Notes: generated by a model not told the origin, from the sequence alone. Shown: positions 53,988 to 63,895, counted from the stretch's first letter. The stretch is DNA of 64,000 bases from Vulcanisaeta souniana JCM 11219 (GCF_026000775.1 NZ_AP026830.1:829056-893055), one strand, 5' to 3'. Translations and numbers: made by a program.

Positions 53988-55091
53988 ATGGTAAGGGTTT
54001 ATCTACATGATATTACGAAGATATTTGGTAAGAACGTGGTGGCGCTGGACAGGGTGGAACTTGAGGTCAAGTCCGGCGAGTTCATGGTTGTCATGGGGCC
54101 CTCTGGGCATGGAAAAACAACACTGTTAAGGATTGTCGCTGGCCTCGAGGAGCCGACGGATGGCGAGGTTTGGATTGGTGACATCCTCGTAGCATCACCA
54201 AGAAGGGGGATCTTCATACCTCCAAAGGATAGGAACATTGGAATGGTATTCCAAAACTGGGCCCTTTATCCGCACATGAAGGTATTCGATAACATAGCAT
54301 TCCCACTCAAATTAAAGGGGATTCCTAAGGGTGAGGTTGAGAAGAAGGTCAGGGGGATTGCTGAGGTTCTCGGTATTACGGAGACGCTAGATAGATACCC
54401 GAGGCAATTATCTGGCGGCCAACAACAGAGGGTTGCGATTGCAAGGGCGCTGGTTAAGGAGCCACATGTCCTCCTTATGGATGAGCCCTTCAGCAACCTT
54501 GACACCAGGATTAGGGTTATGGCAAGGGCATTCGTGAAGGACATACAGAGGAAGCTTGGAATAACCACAATACTCGTGACCCATGATCCAGCCGATGCAT
54601 TAACACTGGCCGACAGGATCGCAGTCCTTAGAAGGGGTGCTATTCAGCAGATAGGACCGCCAAATGAGGTTTATGATAGGCCGACCAACGTATTCGTCGC
54701 CAACTTCATAGGGGAAGTAAACCTAGTTGATGGAGTAATAATTGGTAAGGGCAATGAGGCATACTTCGATGGTGGCGGCATCAAGATCCAATTACCACCC
54801 AACTCAAATGCAATCAATGCACAAAACGTGATACTTGGAATAAGGCCCGAGGACGTATTACTATCCAGGGAAACACTTAGCGATAATGACTTACTTTATG
54901 CTGGTAAGGGCATTGTTGAGATTTCTGAATTCGCCGGCGGTAAGTTCAATGTGATGGTTAAATTACAAAGCACAGAGGTGAAGGCCGTTTCCTCGGTAAG
55001 CTTCGGTATTGGTGAAATAGTCAATGTGTACTTCAATGCGCGTAAGATAAAGGTCTTTGATAAGAAAACCGAGAATTTGCTGTATGGATAA
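53988..55091 (+). CDS. Sugar-type ABC transporter ATPase (MalK/GlcV/UgpC-like)
   Basis: 367 residues. Walker A VMGPSGHGKTTLLRIVAGLE (His in place of the usual Cys/Ser), Q-loop MVFQNWALYPHMKVFDNIAF, signature LSGGQQQRVAIARAL, Walker B HVLLMDEPFSNLDTRIR, H-loop VTHDPADAL. C-terminal ~120 residues form OB-type regulatory (TOBE) folds (GIRPEDVLLSRE). Works with sugar permeases; no permease or binding protein is adjacent, so it probably serves systems elsewhere. Next to a glycosidase, consistent with glycan use. Start preceded by a TTTATTTAAAC TATA region. Confidence 0.9.
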   Translation: MVRVYLHDITKIFGKNVVALDRVELEVKSGEFMVVMGPSGHGKTTLLRIVAGLEEPTDGEVWIGDILVASPRRGIFIPPKDRNIGMVFQNWALYPHMKVFDNIAFPLKLKGIPKGEVEKKVRGIAEVLGITETLDRYPRQLSGGQQQRVAIARALVKEPHVLLMDEPFSNLDTRIRVMARAFVKDIQRKLGITTILVTHDPADALTLADRIAVLRRGAIQQIGPPNEVYDRPTNVFVANFIGEVNLVDGVIIGKGNEAYFDGGGIKIQLPPNSNAINAQNVILGIRPEDVLLSRETLSDNDLLYAGKGIVEISEFAGGKFNVMVKLQSTEVKAVSSVSFGIGEIVNVYFNARKIKVFDKKTENLLYG

Positions 55092-55142
55092 TGAACTTGT
55101 TAAAATTTTAATACCTTAGGACAATTTCTCGACTTGATCCAA

Positions 55143-56459
55143 ATGTCATATAAAGTAAAGGACATATCACTTGCGGAGAGAGGTCGCCTGCTCATTGAGT
55201 GGGCTGAGAGACACATGCCGGTGCTACTGAAAATTAGGGAGAGGTTCATCAGGGAGAAACCGCTTGATGGCATAAAAATATCTGCCAGCCTACACGTGAC
55301 TAAGGAAACCGCGGTCCTAGTTAGGACACTGGCCGCCGGTGGAGCCACAGTGACCCTAGTCCCATCAAACCCGCTTTCCACACAGGACGAGGTCGCCGCA
55401 GCCTTGGCCGAGGAAGGGATTCATGTATATGCATGGAAGGGCATGAACGAGAGGGAATACTATAATGCAATTGGGTTTGCAATTTCGCAGGAGCCCGTGG
55501 TTACCATGGACGATGGTGCAGACCTAACGGTGACCTTTCATAAACTAGCCCTTGGAGTTAAGGGTAATGAGATTAATTACACCCTTGAGACTGCGGGTAA
55601 TAGGGACTTTAGCAAGTTAATAAGTAATGTATACGGTGGTACTGAGGAGACGACTACAGGTGTCATCAGGCTGAGGGCCATGGCCAGGGAGGACACGCTT
55701 AAGTACCCAATAATAGCCGTTAACGATTCATACACCAAGTACCTATTCGATAATAGGTATGGGACTGGTCAATCGACTTGGGATGGAATACTGAGGGCTA
55801 CGAACATCCTGGTTGCGGGTAAGGTGGTTGTTGTGGCTGGCTATGGTTGGGTTGGTCGTGGGATAGCCATGAGGGCCAAGGGCCTTGGTGCACGTAGAGT
55901 CATTGTTACTGAGGCAAACCCAGTAAGGGCTCTTGAGGCTGTCTTTGATGGTTTTGAGGTCATGCCCATGAGTGAGGCTGCGGAGGCTGGTGACATATTC
56001 GTAACTGCCACAGGCGACATCAACGTAATAGCCCTAGACCATATACTTAGAATGAAGGATGGAGCCTTACTGGCCAATGCTGGACACTTTAATGTGGAAA
56101 TTGACGTTGCCGGCCTGGAGAGAGTTGCGGCTGAGAAGAGGAGGATCAGAGATTACGTGGTTGAGTACAGGTTACCGAGTGGTAAGAGGGTTTACCTACT
56201 TGCAGAGGGTAGGCTGGTCAACCTAGTGGCCGCTGAGGGACACCCAAGTGAGGTCATGGACATGTCCTTCAGTAATCAAGCACTCGCCGCCGAGTACATA
56301 GTTAAGAATAGAGGTAGGATACAGCTTGGTGTTCATAAGTTACCTGATGAGCTGGACGTGGAAGTTGCAAGGCTTAAGCTTGAGACGATGGGCATAAGGA
56401 TTGATCAATTGACTGAGGAACAGAGACGCTACGTAACTGGTTGGGAGCTAGGCACTTAA
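55143..56459 (+). CDS. ahcY: S-adenosylhomocysteine hydrolase
   Basis: 438 residues from ATG 55143 (a TTG at 55134 is also in frame). Motifs: [40 protein letters not shown] (substrate and Lys/Asp), [20 protein letters not shown] (NAD), and [17 protein letters not shown] near the end. Length matches archaeal SAHH lacking the long insertion of some bacteria. Converts SAH to adenosine + homocysteine, keeping methylation going. The nucleoside phosphorylase at 40701 could use its adenosine branch. Downstream of the ABC gene by ~40 bp; possible operon. Confidence 0.96.
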   Translation: MSYKVKDISLAERGRLLIEWAERHMPVLLKIRERFIREKPLDGIKISASLHVTKETAVLVRTLAAGGATVTLVPSNPLSTQDEVAAALAEEGIHVYAWKGMNEREYYNAIGFAISQEPVVTMDDGADLTVTFHKLALGVKGNEINYTLETAGNRDFSKLISNVYGGTEETTTGVIRLRAMAREDTLKYPIIAVNDSYTKYLFDNRYGTGQSTWDGILRATNILVAGKVVVVAGYGWVGRGIAMRAKGLGARRVIVTEANPVRALEAVFDGFEVMPMSEAAEAGDIFVTATGDINVIALDHILRMKDGALLANAGHFNVEIDVAGLERVAAEKRRIRDYVVEYRLPSGKRVYLLAEGRLVNLVAAEGHPSEVMDMSFSNQALAAEYIVKNRGRIQLGVHKLPDELDVEVARLKLETMGIRIDQLTEEQRRYVTGWELGT

Positions 56460-56511
56460 ACCCTTGGCTGGAAAACCTTTATATCATTACTTTATACTGC
56501 ATAGACTAAAA

Positions 56512-57312
56512 ATGATAATACCACTGTTGCTATGGGTAATAACACTATACGGTAATGGAACGGCCACAGTGGGTCTCAACACGACAATAACGGGGCAATC
56601 CATAACACTTGCGCTACCGGTTCAACCACAATCCTACATAATGGTCACAGTCAATGGCTCACCGTGGTACTACATACTCAATGGTTCATTGATAACGGTG
56701 CCCATCTTCGGCACAGCCAACGTATCAATAACATACGTACCGCATGCACTCATGGAAAACAACTTCATTGGTATAAACGTGGGAAACTCAACGGTGGAGA
56801 TAACCATACCAAGTGACGTGCTAATAGCGAACATAACGCTTTCATTAATTAACATGACCATGTCCAATAACGAATTAATTATAATAGCTAAGGGACCGGG
56901 GGAATTCCTATATACAGTAATGCCAACATCAACGTCGCATGGGGTAACCACAATACAACGAAAAATGCAGATCACGCCTTATAACGAAGCACTGATAATA
57001 ACCATCATAATTATAATGGTAGTAATAGTGGCATTCGCCATGTATATACTCATCATAAAGCGCAGAACAACCTCCACTAAGCCTCTAACCACTGCCTCTG
57101 TTGGTTTTAATCTAAATGAGTACGAGGTATCGATACTTAGGTATCTGGAATCCAGGGGCGGCTCTGCCTTCGAGATAGATATTTCCAGGGATCTCGGCAT
57201 ACCGAGGACAACCGTGTGGAGGAGCGTCAGGAGACTCGAGGGCCTTGGCATGGTTAGGATTAGTAAGGTCGAGGGTAAGAATATGGTGACTCTCATAAGG
57301 AGAATTAGGTAG
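56512..57312 (+). CDS. Membrane-bound extracellular-domain winged-helix regulator
   Basis: 266 residues from ATG 56512 (TATA-like CTTTATATC at 56477-56485; the ORF extends to 56464). Signal peptide (PLLLWVITLYGNGTATVG), a ~150-residue beta-rich ectodomain with sequons, one TM (EALIITIIIIMVVIVAFAMY, ~177-197), then a cytoplasmic IclR/MarR-like winged helix (NEYEVSILRYLESRGGSAFE, IDISRDLGIPRTTVWRSVRR). One-component transmembrane regulators of this layout bind DNA directly while sensing outside signals. Target genes are unknown; the neighbours are candidates. Confidence 0.7.
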   Translation: MIIPLLLWVITLYGNGTATVGLNTTITGQSITLALPVQPQSYIMVTVNGSPWYYILNGSLITVPIFGTANVSITYVPHALMENNFIGINVGNSTVEITIPSDVLIANITLSLINMTMSNNELIIIAKGPGEFLYTVMPTSTSHGVTTIQRKMQITPYNEALIITIIIIMVVIVAFAMYILIIKRRTTSTKPLTTASVGFNLNEYEVSILRYLESRGGSAFEIDISRDLGIPRTTVWRSVRRLEGLGMVRISKVEGKNMVTLIRRIR

Positions 57313-57769
57313 CACTGAGAATATTAACTAGGTTAAGGAATGAGCTGATGATACCCTTAATTAATTCATTACCCACCTCCTGGTGAATTGCCGTGACCTT
57401 ACTAATTAACGAGTAATCACCCTTAACTAATTGCATGGTGGTTGCCATTAGGAACTGAGTGAGACTTGAAAGATCGTTAGCCCTAAGCACAGCATTAACC
57501 AGCTCATCATAATTCGTAATCGGTGAACCACCACCTAATGATCTTAGTAGTCCAAGACCCAGGCAGTAGAGTGCATGTAGTTTTGATGCGCGTTCCAGTG
57601 CATCACCAGTTAACGTTTCGTTTTCTGAAACCGTGTATGTTAGCTCCTCATGCAACAACTCAATACTTGATGCAAGGTAATCTACATTACCCAACCTATA
57701 TGCAGTTACCAGGGCTTTAATAACCTCGTTAATACTCAATTCCTTAATTAATTCATTAAGGGACTTCAT
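57305..57769 (-). CDS. Helical hypothetical protein
   Basis: 154 residues, fully helical (LNELIKELSINEVIKALVTA; YLASSIELLHEELTYTVSEN; ALYCLGLGLLRSLGGGSP; LMATTMQLVKGDYSLISKVT). Low charge on one face; no TM. May resemble PaREP1/HEPN-like helical bundles by layout (KGDYSLISKV recalls the GDIIQSSEKL core), but the likeness is too weak to assign. Ends antisense inside the regulator gene's last codons. Confidence 0.5.
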   Translation of the reverse strand: MKSLNELIKELSINEVIKALVTAYRLGNVDYLASSIELLHEELTYTVSENETLTGDALERASKLHALYCLGLGLLRSLGGGSPITNYDELVNAVLRANDLSSLTQFLMATTMQLVKGDYSLISKVTAIHQEVGNELIKGIISSFLNLVNILSAT

Positions 57770-57814
57770 GCCCTATAAGGCATTAAAGCCTTTTTAAATA
57801 AGTACTTTCTATAT

Positions 57815-58072
57815 ATGGAGGTGCGTACCGAGAAACTTGAGAACAAAATCAGGGAGTTTGTTATTAGGTATATGAACCCTGAGAAATTTGGGGGCCGTGT
57901 ATTCCTGGTTCACGGCAACGAGGCCAGGGAATACCCGGATCCAGGCAGTGCCCGCAGTGCCGCACTCTCATTACCTGGGATTTCAATAATAATTCAAGTC
58001 CCTAACAGGGATGAAGCAGGTCAATACTTCACAATATTCCTCAGACTCAATAAGGAAACGCACTCTGCATGA
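57815..58072 (+). CDS. Small conserved-looking protein
   Basis: 85 residues: VRTEKLENKIREFVIRYMNP, GRVFLVHGNEAREYPDPGSA, then RSAALSLPGISIIIQVPNRD and ISIFLRLNKET-type strands. A helix then a four-strand sheet; GRVFLVHGNEAREYPDPG is a distinctive loop. TTTTTAAATAAG (about 57790-57801) supplies a TATA box. No family recognised. Confidence 0.55.
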   Translation: MEVRTEKLENKIREFVIRYMNPEKFGGRVFLVHGNEAREYPDPGSARSAALSLPGISIIIQVPNRDEAGQYFTIFLRLNKETHSA

Positions 58073-58191
58073 CCTCATTTAGCCATTGATTGAACCCGTT
58101 ATGGCAGAACAGGGACCCAATATATCTAAGTAGGGTTACTTCGAGTATAAAATGTAAATGCTTAAATTAAGGCTAGTCTAGCACAGTTATC

Positions 58192-59316
58192 GTGAGACTC
58201 CTTGAGTACAAAGGCAAGGAATTACTGAATAAGTATGGCGTTAAAATACCGAGAGGAGCCATAGTAAAAAGCCCCGAAGATGTACAGACACTAAAGGCAC
58301 TGAAATTCCCACTATTCGCGAAGTCCCAGGTACCCTTCGCAGGCAGGGCTAAGATGGGCCTAGTGAGGAGGGTCGATACTATTAAGGATGCTGAGAACGC
58401 AGCCAGGGACTACCTAGGCAAGGTGATCCAGGACTACCCAATCAGGAAGGTATTATTCGAGGAAGGTGTCAATGTTGCCAAGGAACTCTACATATCCATA
58501 ACCCTGGATAGGGAGAACAGGGGTTACCTAATGCTCGCATCCACAGAGGGTGGCATCGATATTGAAGAAGTTGCCAAGAAGAGCCCTGAGAAGATAATTA
58601 GGCTTTACATCGATGATTATGAGGGACTTAGGGACTACATGATCAGGGGGGTGGCCCAAAAGCTTGGTTTAGAGGGATCTGCGGCTCAAGACTTCGTGAC
58701 AGTTGCTAGGGCCATGTACAAGGTGTTCACAGAGTACGATGCAGAGCTTGTGGAGATAAACCCACTGGCATTAACAGCTGATGGGCAATTAATGGCCCTT
58801 GATGTTAAGGTCATGATCGACGACAACTCATTGTTTAGGCATCCAGACATCAGTGTTGAGGATAGTGACTACACAATGGAGGAACTTGAGGCGAGGAAGT
58901 ACGGGCTTCACTACGTGGAGTTGACGGGCTACGTTGGGATCATGGCAAATGGCGCAGGCCTAACAATGGCTACAATGGACCTAGTTAAGGAGTTCGGGCA
59001 TGAACCGGCTGACTTCCTCGATGTTGGCGGTGGCGCCAGTGAGGACTCAGTTAAGGAGGGACTGAAGATGCTGCTGACTGATGATAGGATAAAGGCGGTC
59101 CTAGTTAACATATTTGGAGGAATAACTAGGTGCGACGAGGTAGCAAAGGGAGTCGTTAGTGCCTTAAATGAAGTTAAGACCAACAAACCAATCTTCATTA
59201 GGCTTAAGGGCACTAACGAGGAGGAGGGCAAGAAGATACTGGCTGAGGTAGGACTTAAAACTTACGAAACAGCTGAGGAGGCAATGGAAGCACTATCAAA
59301 GGCGATAACGAGGTGA
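58192..59316 (+). CDS. sucC: Succinyl-CoA ligase, ADP-forming, beta subunit
   Basis: 374 residues, GTG start. ATP-grasp N-domain: RLLEYKGKELLNKYGVKIPR, FAKSQVPFAGRAKMGLVRRV; the nucleotide-binding part includes ELVEINPLALTADGQLMALD and KVMIDDN. The power helix / Cys-containing CoA ligase part has VNIFGGITRCDEVAKGVVSA. Pairs with sucD 6 bp on. TCA-cycle step succinyl-CoA + ADP + Pi to succinate + ATP, or the reverse in reductive cycles. Confidence 0.95.
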   Translation: MRLLEYKGKELLNKYGVKIPRGAIVKSPEDVQTLKALKFPLFAKSQVPFAGRAKMGLVRRVDTIKDAENAARDYLGKVIQDYPIRKVLFEEGVNVAKELYISITLDRENRGYLMLASTEGGIDIEEVAKKSPEKIIRLYIDDYEGLRDYMIRGVAQKLGLEGSAAQDFVTVARAMYKVFTEYDAELVEINPLALTADGQLMALDVKVMIDDNSLFRHPDISVEDSDYTMEELEARKYGLHYVELTGYVGIMANGAGLTMATMDLVKEFGHEPADFLDVGGGASEDSVKEGLKMLLTDDRIKAVLVNIFGGITRCDEVAKGVVSALNEVKTNKPIFIRLKGTNEEEGKKILAEVGLKTYETAEEAMEALSKAITR

Positions 59317-59322
59317 TGGGGC

Positions 59323-60201
59323 ATGGCAATACTCGTAAATGAGAACACCAAGGTCTTGGTCCAGGGAATAACGGGTAATGAAGGCTCAAGGCACGCGCAA
59401 TATATGCTTCAATACGGCACAAAGGTAGCGGCTGGGGTAACACCAGGAAAGGGCGGACAGACAGTACAGGGAGTACCCGTATTCGACACTGTGGAAGACG
59501 CATTAAGGAAAATCCCCGACATAAACACCTCAATAATCTTCGTACCAGCCCGATTCGCCGCCGACTCAGTCTATGAGGCAATAGACGCCGGCATCAAACT
59601 AGTCATAATAATCACAGAGCACATACCAATACACGACGCATTGAGATTCGTCAACTACTCAAAGAGGAAGGGAGTCACAATAATAGGTCCGAACTGCCCA
59701 GGGGTAGTAAGCCCACTAAAGTCCAAGGTAGGCATACTGCCAAACCACATATACACTAGGTCAGGACCGGTGGGCATAGTCTCGAGGAGCGGAACACTAA
59801 CCTACGAAATATCCTACCACCTAACCCAGGCAGGCATTGGGCAATCAACGGTCGTTGGCATCGGTGGAGACCCAATAATCGGCACAGACACACTTGAGGT
59901 AGTAAAGATGTTCGAGGAGGACCCAGAGACCAAGTACATAGTGGTCATCGGTGAGATAGGCGGAACAATGGAGGAGAGATTGGCCAAGTACATAGGGTCT
60001 GGGAAGATTACGAAGCCCGTGGTAGCCTACATATCTGGAAGGACAGCGCCACCAGGCAAGAGAATGGGGCATGCGGGAGCCATAGTTAGCATGGGCATGG
60101 GATCCTACGAAAGCAAGGTTAAGGCATTCCAGGAGGTTAATGTACCCGTTGCCAGGACACCCACTGAAGTCGTTAAGCTAATCAAGCAATACATACGTTA
60201 A
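59323..60201 (+). CDS. sucD: Succinyl-CoA ligase, ADP-forming, alpha subunit
   Basis: 292 residues. CoA-binding start [40 protein letters not shown]; phosphorylated His in [14 protein letters not shown] near residue 247; [20 protein letters not shown]. Functions as heterodimer with sucC. Operon spacing of 6 bp supports co-translation. Convergent with the wHTH gene at 60245. Confidence 0.96.
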   Translation: MAILVNENTKVLVQGITGNEGSRHAQYMLQYGTKVAAGVTPGKGGQTVQGVPVFDTVEDALRKIPDINTSIIFVPARFAADSVYEAIDAGIKLVIIITEHIPIHDALRFVNYSKRKGVTIIGPNCPGVVSPLKSKVGILPNHIYTRSGPVGIVSRSGTLTYEISYHLTQAGIGQSTVVGIGGDPIIGTDTLEVVKMFEEDPETKYIVVIGEIGGTMEERLAKYIGSGKITKPVVAYISGRTAPPGKRMGHAGAIVSMGMGSYESKVKAFQEVNVPVARTPTEVVKLIKQYIR

Positions 60202-60244
60202 ACACGGATCATTAATAACTATAAATTAAAAATTATTGGTAGAT

Positions 60245-60847
60245 TTATATTGATCCACCATTATTAACATGAAGATCAATATAGTCATTAAGGAGTATCT
60301 TAACGAGACCCTCATTAATTATTGTACTAATCAACTCAAGATATGCATCCGCGGGGGTCACGGACTTTATTGTGATACCCAGCGACTTACTGATGCTCCT
60401 AATATTGTTCGTACATTCCTGAAGCAGCGGACACCTTGGGCAGGCCCTTGGTGATTCCTTACCATTAATAATCACGAGACCGGCCTTCTGGTCAACAATA
60501 GCACCCTTATCATTGAGAACCTCGAGGACCGCGTAGTCTCCAAACCCCCTAACCCTGTAGACTAGGAATATAGTGGCGGCTAGGTAATAACCACCATCCT
60601 TCCTAACCAACCAACCACGCTTAATAAGGGCGTTTAAGTACCTAAAAACCCTGGCCCTGGGCATATTCAACCTCCTAACAAGCTCGGTGGGACTAGCCAC
60701 ACCGAATGCAATGAGCTTAAGGAGCTTAGCCCTATCAAGCTGAACACCAAAGTCAAAGTTATACTCACTGAGTATACGAATACCACCACTAATAACACTT
60801 GGAAACCTAGGAACCCTAATACCAACCTTAACCTTAATACTCATCAA
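60245..60847 (-). CDS. Winged-helix regulator with Cys cluster
   Basis: 200 residues. Central ~40-100: RAKLLKLIAFGVASPTELVR, RLNMPRARVFRYLNALIKRG and WLVRKDGGYYLAATIFLVYR make a winged helix like the archaeal TrmB/IclR wHTH. Then a short C-terminal domain with the cluster CPRCPLLQECTNNIRS (three Cys in C-x2-C-x5-C), suggesting a metal or Fe-S sensing site, and a helical tail. Converges on sucCD and lies upstream of the NuoI-like ferredoxin; redox control of energy genes is an inference only. Confidence 0.65.
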   Translation of the reverse strand: MMSIKVKVGIRVPRFPSVISGGIRILSEYNFDFGVQLDRAKLLKLIAFGVASPTELVRRLNMPRARVFRYLNALIKRGWLVRKDGGYYLAATIFLVYRVRGFGDYAVLEVLNDKGAIVDQKAGLVIINGKESPRACPRCPLLQECTNNIRSISKSLGITIKSVTPADAYLELISTIINEGLVKILLNDYIDLHVNNGGSI

Positions 60848-60906
60848 TAATCAAAAAGAAATTAGGTATTAACCAATTACTCTCGAAATCTAAAACAAAG
60901 CGCTGA

Positions 60907-61488
60907 TTATGTTGACGAACCAGCCGCTGCAGGGGCACCTCCAGACCGCTCAATGACCTTATCGAGTTCCTCAATCCTCTTCTTGATCTCATCCTTAGGC
61001 AGGGCAATCTTTAACAACTTACCATCCTTAATCTCATACTTAATAACCCTCTCGGACTCGTCAAAGACGTACTCAGGAGGTCTAGACATGTCCTCGGGCT
61101 TGAACTTAACCTCATCGAAATCAACATAGGCAATATCATGAACAGGCGTAGGAACTAAAGCACCCACCGGACATGCATCGACACAGAAGTGGCATAGGAT
61201 ACACTCTGTGTACCTAATGCCTGGATAGAATTTCCCATTTGGAGCCCTATACATCTGAATAGCATTCACTGGACAAGCCCATGCGCATTGAAAACAACTT
61301 ATGCATTTCTTAATGTCAAGCATTATCCATCCTCTGAACCTCTCAGGAACCCAACGAAGTTCACGTGGGTACTGTATCGTCAGCCTATTTGGCTCAATGG
61401 CCTCCTTAAAGCCAGTGATCAACGCATTTGCATGATAAATAATGTCTTCCGCAAGGGTTCCCCTTGGTTGTTTTATCTTTATGACCAC
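60907..61488 (-). CDS. nuoI: NuoI-like [4Fe-4S] ferredoxin
   Basis: 193 residues. Two ferredoxin motifs: CISCFQCAWACPVNAI and CILCHFCVDACPVGAL (C-x2-C-x2-C-x3-CP each), carrying two [4Fe-4S] clusters, the NuoI/NQO9 signature of respiratory complex I. The N-terminal region (GFKEAIEPNRLTIQYPRELR) is the conserved NuoI segment that contacts the membrane arm. Lone gene here; the rest of complex I is elsewhere. Acidic/Ala-rich C-terminus (RIEELDKVIERSGGAPAAAG) is a possible flexible tail. Confidence 0.88.
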   Translation of the reverse strand: MVIKIKQPRGTLAEDIIYHANALITGFKEAIEPNRLTIQYPRELRWVPERFRGWIMLDIKKCISCFQCAWACPVNAIQMYRAPNGKFYPGIRYTECILCHFCVDACPVGALVPTPVHDIAYVDFDEVKFKPEDMSRPPEYVFDESERVIKYEIKDGKLLKIALPKDEIKKRIEELDKVIERSGGAPAAAGSST

Positions 61489-61673
61489 GTCGTCTATTAT
61501 GCCCTTGGAGTATTTTAAGCTTTGTGGTGTATTCTCACCACACTGCGGGTACTTATCGTCTCAGGGGAACTAGTAATTGAAACAACACCAACCTCAATAT
61601 TCCTCATTAAAAGGATATTATTAAAAACATGCAATGCCCAATTTTAAACGTGAAACAACTGACTTATTACGCT

Positions 61674-63020
61674 CTACCCAAGCGATATGTTGCTCACTAT
61701 CTGCGTGGAGTTAATGACACAGGTGTATGGCGTTACCTGGACTATGTCGATCGGCTTACCCTCGAGTAATAAATCTACCCACTCATATACGGGCAATCCA
61801 CAGATACTGAAGGTGTAGAAGGCATTGGGTGGAAGTAGGACTGGGTATACCAGGATCATGTGCGCATAGCCAATGGGTAGGTACCTAAAGAAGTTGTTTG
61901 GTGCAAACTGCCTAAGCTTCCCAGTGTAGTAAAGTAGGACCTGTTGATACTCATTGGGTGTGTAACCTAGGAATAACGTGCCCATGACAAGGTCCTCCTG
62001 CATCTCATAAAGCGCAAATGTGACGTTCTTGCCAATTGTTTGGAATTCATACTCAAGGCCGAGCAGCGGCTCGCCTGTCTCCTCAACAATCTCACGCGCC
62101 TCCGGAGTCATTAATTCAAGATAGCCCCAACTCTGTTCCGTGGTTTCAAAGGTGAAGTGCGGATTGACGGTTGACGTGAGACCAGGCCCTGAGTCGTCAA
62201 TTACAATTAAGTGCGAATCATTAAATATCTGTACTGTGTAGTATGATAGTAATATCGTACCCACGCCACCGGCGCTTGATCCAGCGAGGACCACTTGCTT
62301 CCAGGGTCCCTGGGCTGCTGCCCACCTCATTGCCATTATCGCATCGACAAAACCAACGTGATACGTCGTCACGCAGTCCATCATGCCGTTAATGCCAATC
62401 CCGCAGTACTCCATGACCCTATCCCCAGAGAATACATCGCCTGTGTCGTATGGTATGAATACGTACGTCCAGTTCCTGAAGGGATTTAATGGGTTGCTTC
62501 TATTGAGAATTCCCGTGTACGCGAATAGGTCGATCCAGATGTTTGGGTATGTAGCGTTCATAGTCAATACGGTACTGACGCCAGGCACTGGGTACCAACA
62601 GGTGTAGTAATCTGTGCATGCACCACCGGGTTCCAGGAATATTAGTAGTTTGTCCTCCGTACCCCTACTCACGAGTATGTACGTCCTACTACCATTACCG
62701 GCCCTGGCTGGGTCTGGGAGCCAAATCAACGTCCACCGAATCCCCTGACTTGGGTAATTAATGGGTAAACTACTCAGGCTTGGCATGCCGGCCAAGGATA
62801 CATTGAATGGATTTGCGTAATATGGTATTAGGATTATCCTAAGGTCTGTGGTGCAGTTAAGAGGCATGGAGTTACACTCATAGGGGGCTAGCGTGAAGGA
62901 TAAAAGCGTGTAATTCGACTGTACTGCATGGGCGCCGTGGGCTTGAGCGATTATTATCATTATTGCCAGTATTAACAACGCGGGAAGAGCCCTATAGATT
63001 CTGTAGTACATCATGGTCAT
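61674..63020 (-). CDS. Secreted pectinacetylesterase-like hydrolase
   Basis: 448 residues. Signal peptide (IYRALPALLILAIMIIIAQA). KLLIFLEPGGACTDYYTCWY holds the oxyanion-loop GGAC of pectinacetylesterase/Notum; QVVLAGSSAGGVGTILLSYY is the Gly-x-Ser-x-Gly nucleophile elbow; the acid/His pair may be in DDSGPG and YAHMILVYP. Deacylates polysaccharide or protein in the family. Many N-x-S/T sequons and Cys in pairs, as expected of an extracellular protein. Which acyl substrate is used is unknown. Confidence 0.75.
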   Translation of the reverse strand: MTMMYYRIYRALPALLILAIMIIIAQAHGAHAVQSNYTLLSFTLAPYECNSMPLNCTTDLRIILIPYYANPFNVSLAGMPSLSSLPINYPSQGIRWTLIWLPDPARAGNGSRTYILVSRGTEDKLLIFLEPGGACTDYYTCWYPVPGVSTVLTMNATYPNIWIDLFAYTGILNRSNPLNPFRNWTYVFIPYDTGDVFSGDRVMEYCGIGINGMMDCVTTYHVGFVDAIMAMRWAAAQGPWKQVVLAGSSAGGVGTILLSYYTVQIFNDSHLIVIDDSGPGLTSTVNPHFTFETTEQSWGYLELMTPEAREIVEETGEPLLGLEYEFQTIGKNVTFALYEMQEDLVMGTLFLGYTPNEYQQVLLYYTGKLRQFAPNNFFRYLPIGYAHMILVYPVLLPPNAFYTFSICGLPVYEWVDLLLEGKPIDIVQVTPYTCVINSTQIVSNISLG

Positions 63021-63220
63021 TAATTCACGTCTTGTCTTTTAAACTTTATCTATATTTACCCTAAATAGTGGGTAATTAATAAAAGATCTATTCCTAATAG
63101 GCAAATATTATTACTTAATAATCCATGGCAGGGTCATTAGGCATGTATCTAAGGTGGTTATCGAAGTAACTACATAAATTATGTATGTAAGCTAGGCTAT
63201 GGGTGCGCCGTGGATGTTGA

Positions 63221-63718
63221 TTATATGGGCTCTATGCTCTCAATAGGTCTTACCACGGCCCTATATATATTATTGAACTTCTCAATATTAATGTAATGTA
63301 GCCTTGATGGTGCTGTGTTTATTAATCCGTGTATGTAGCCCTCTGTGAATGATCCGTCTAGTTCCTCGTCGAATGGCTCCTCAAACTCAACCCTAACCTC
63401 GTTGTTCCTAATCTCGAGACCCCTGAAGGCAAGCCTGTTATAGGCTGTGGCCGTGTATAGGTACGTGCTTATAGTACTCACGGGATCACCCATCGGCATC
63501 TCCGTGGCCACCGCCCTCGCGTACTCATAACCAATCCTATACAAGGTACTGTTCAGGGCCTGGACACCTACCTGCTGTAGGACTGACTTAAGGGCGCTTA
63601 TGAACTGCTTTCTCGAGAAGGCTATGGACATCACGGATTCATTAATGACATTAATCAATTCAACACCCTCAGTGACAAGCTCATTAATGGCTAACGTCAG
63701 ATTCTCCACCGGCATCAA
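63221..63718 (-). CDS. V4R-like ligand-binding domain protein
   Basis: 165 residues. INESVMSIAFSRKQFISALK, then LQQVGVQALNSTLYRIGYEY and AVATEMPMGDPVSTISTYLY resemble the V4R (4-vinyl reductase-type) ligand-binding fold: ALNSTLYRIGYEYARA is like the conserved 'L---G---G' core, ending NIEKFNNIYRAVVRPIES. No Cys. Usually found with regulatory or heme/corrinoid-related partners. Start is uncertain (63718 or 63715), inside the overlapping ACT-like gene; a fused protein broken by a frameshift is possible. Confidence 0.5.
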   Translation of the reverse strand: MMPVENLTLAINELVTEGVELINVINESVMSIAFSRKQFISALKSVLQQVGVQALNSTLYRIGYEYARAVATEMPMGDPVSTISTYLYTATAYNRLAFRGLEIRNNEVRVEFEEPFDEELDGSFTEGYIHGLINTAPSRLHYINIEKFNNIYRAVVRPIESIEPI

Positions 63719-63842
63719 GCATTATGGCCCTAGTATTACCAATACCACTGGTTGCATCAAGACCAAGGCCGCCAACCACCAAGGTCAGGTCACGAAGCAG
63801 CCCAGGCCTATCCCTAACAACCCTATATAATAGCCAGGGCAT
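63684..63842 (-). CDS. Small ACT-like domain protein
   Basis: 52 residues: YRVVRDRPGLLRDLTLVVGG then LGLDATSGIGNTRAIMLDAG. DRPGLLRDLT is the hallmark of ACT ligand-binding domains (D-x-PG-L), here lacking the third strand. Overlaps the V4R gene by 35 bp in a different frame, so either two coupled genes or a frameshifted ACT-V4R protein; in relatives the ACT part precedes V4R in one chain. TATA-like GGCTTAAAGG lies ~30 bp upstream. Confidence 0.5.
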   Translation of the reverse strand: MPWLLYRVVRDRPGLLRDLTLVVGGLGLDATSGIGNTRAIMLDAGGESDVSH

Positions 63843-63895
63843 CAGGACATTTTTAATGAAGAAACCTTTAAGCCTTACAATTAACAGACAAAGCT

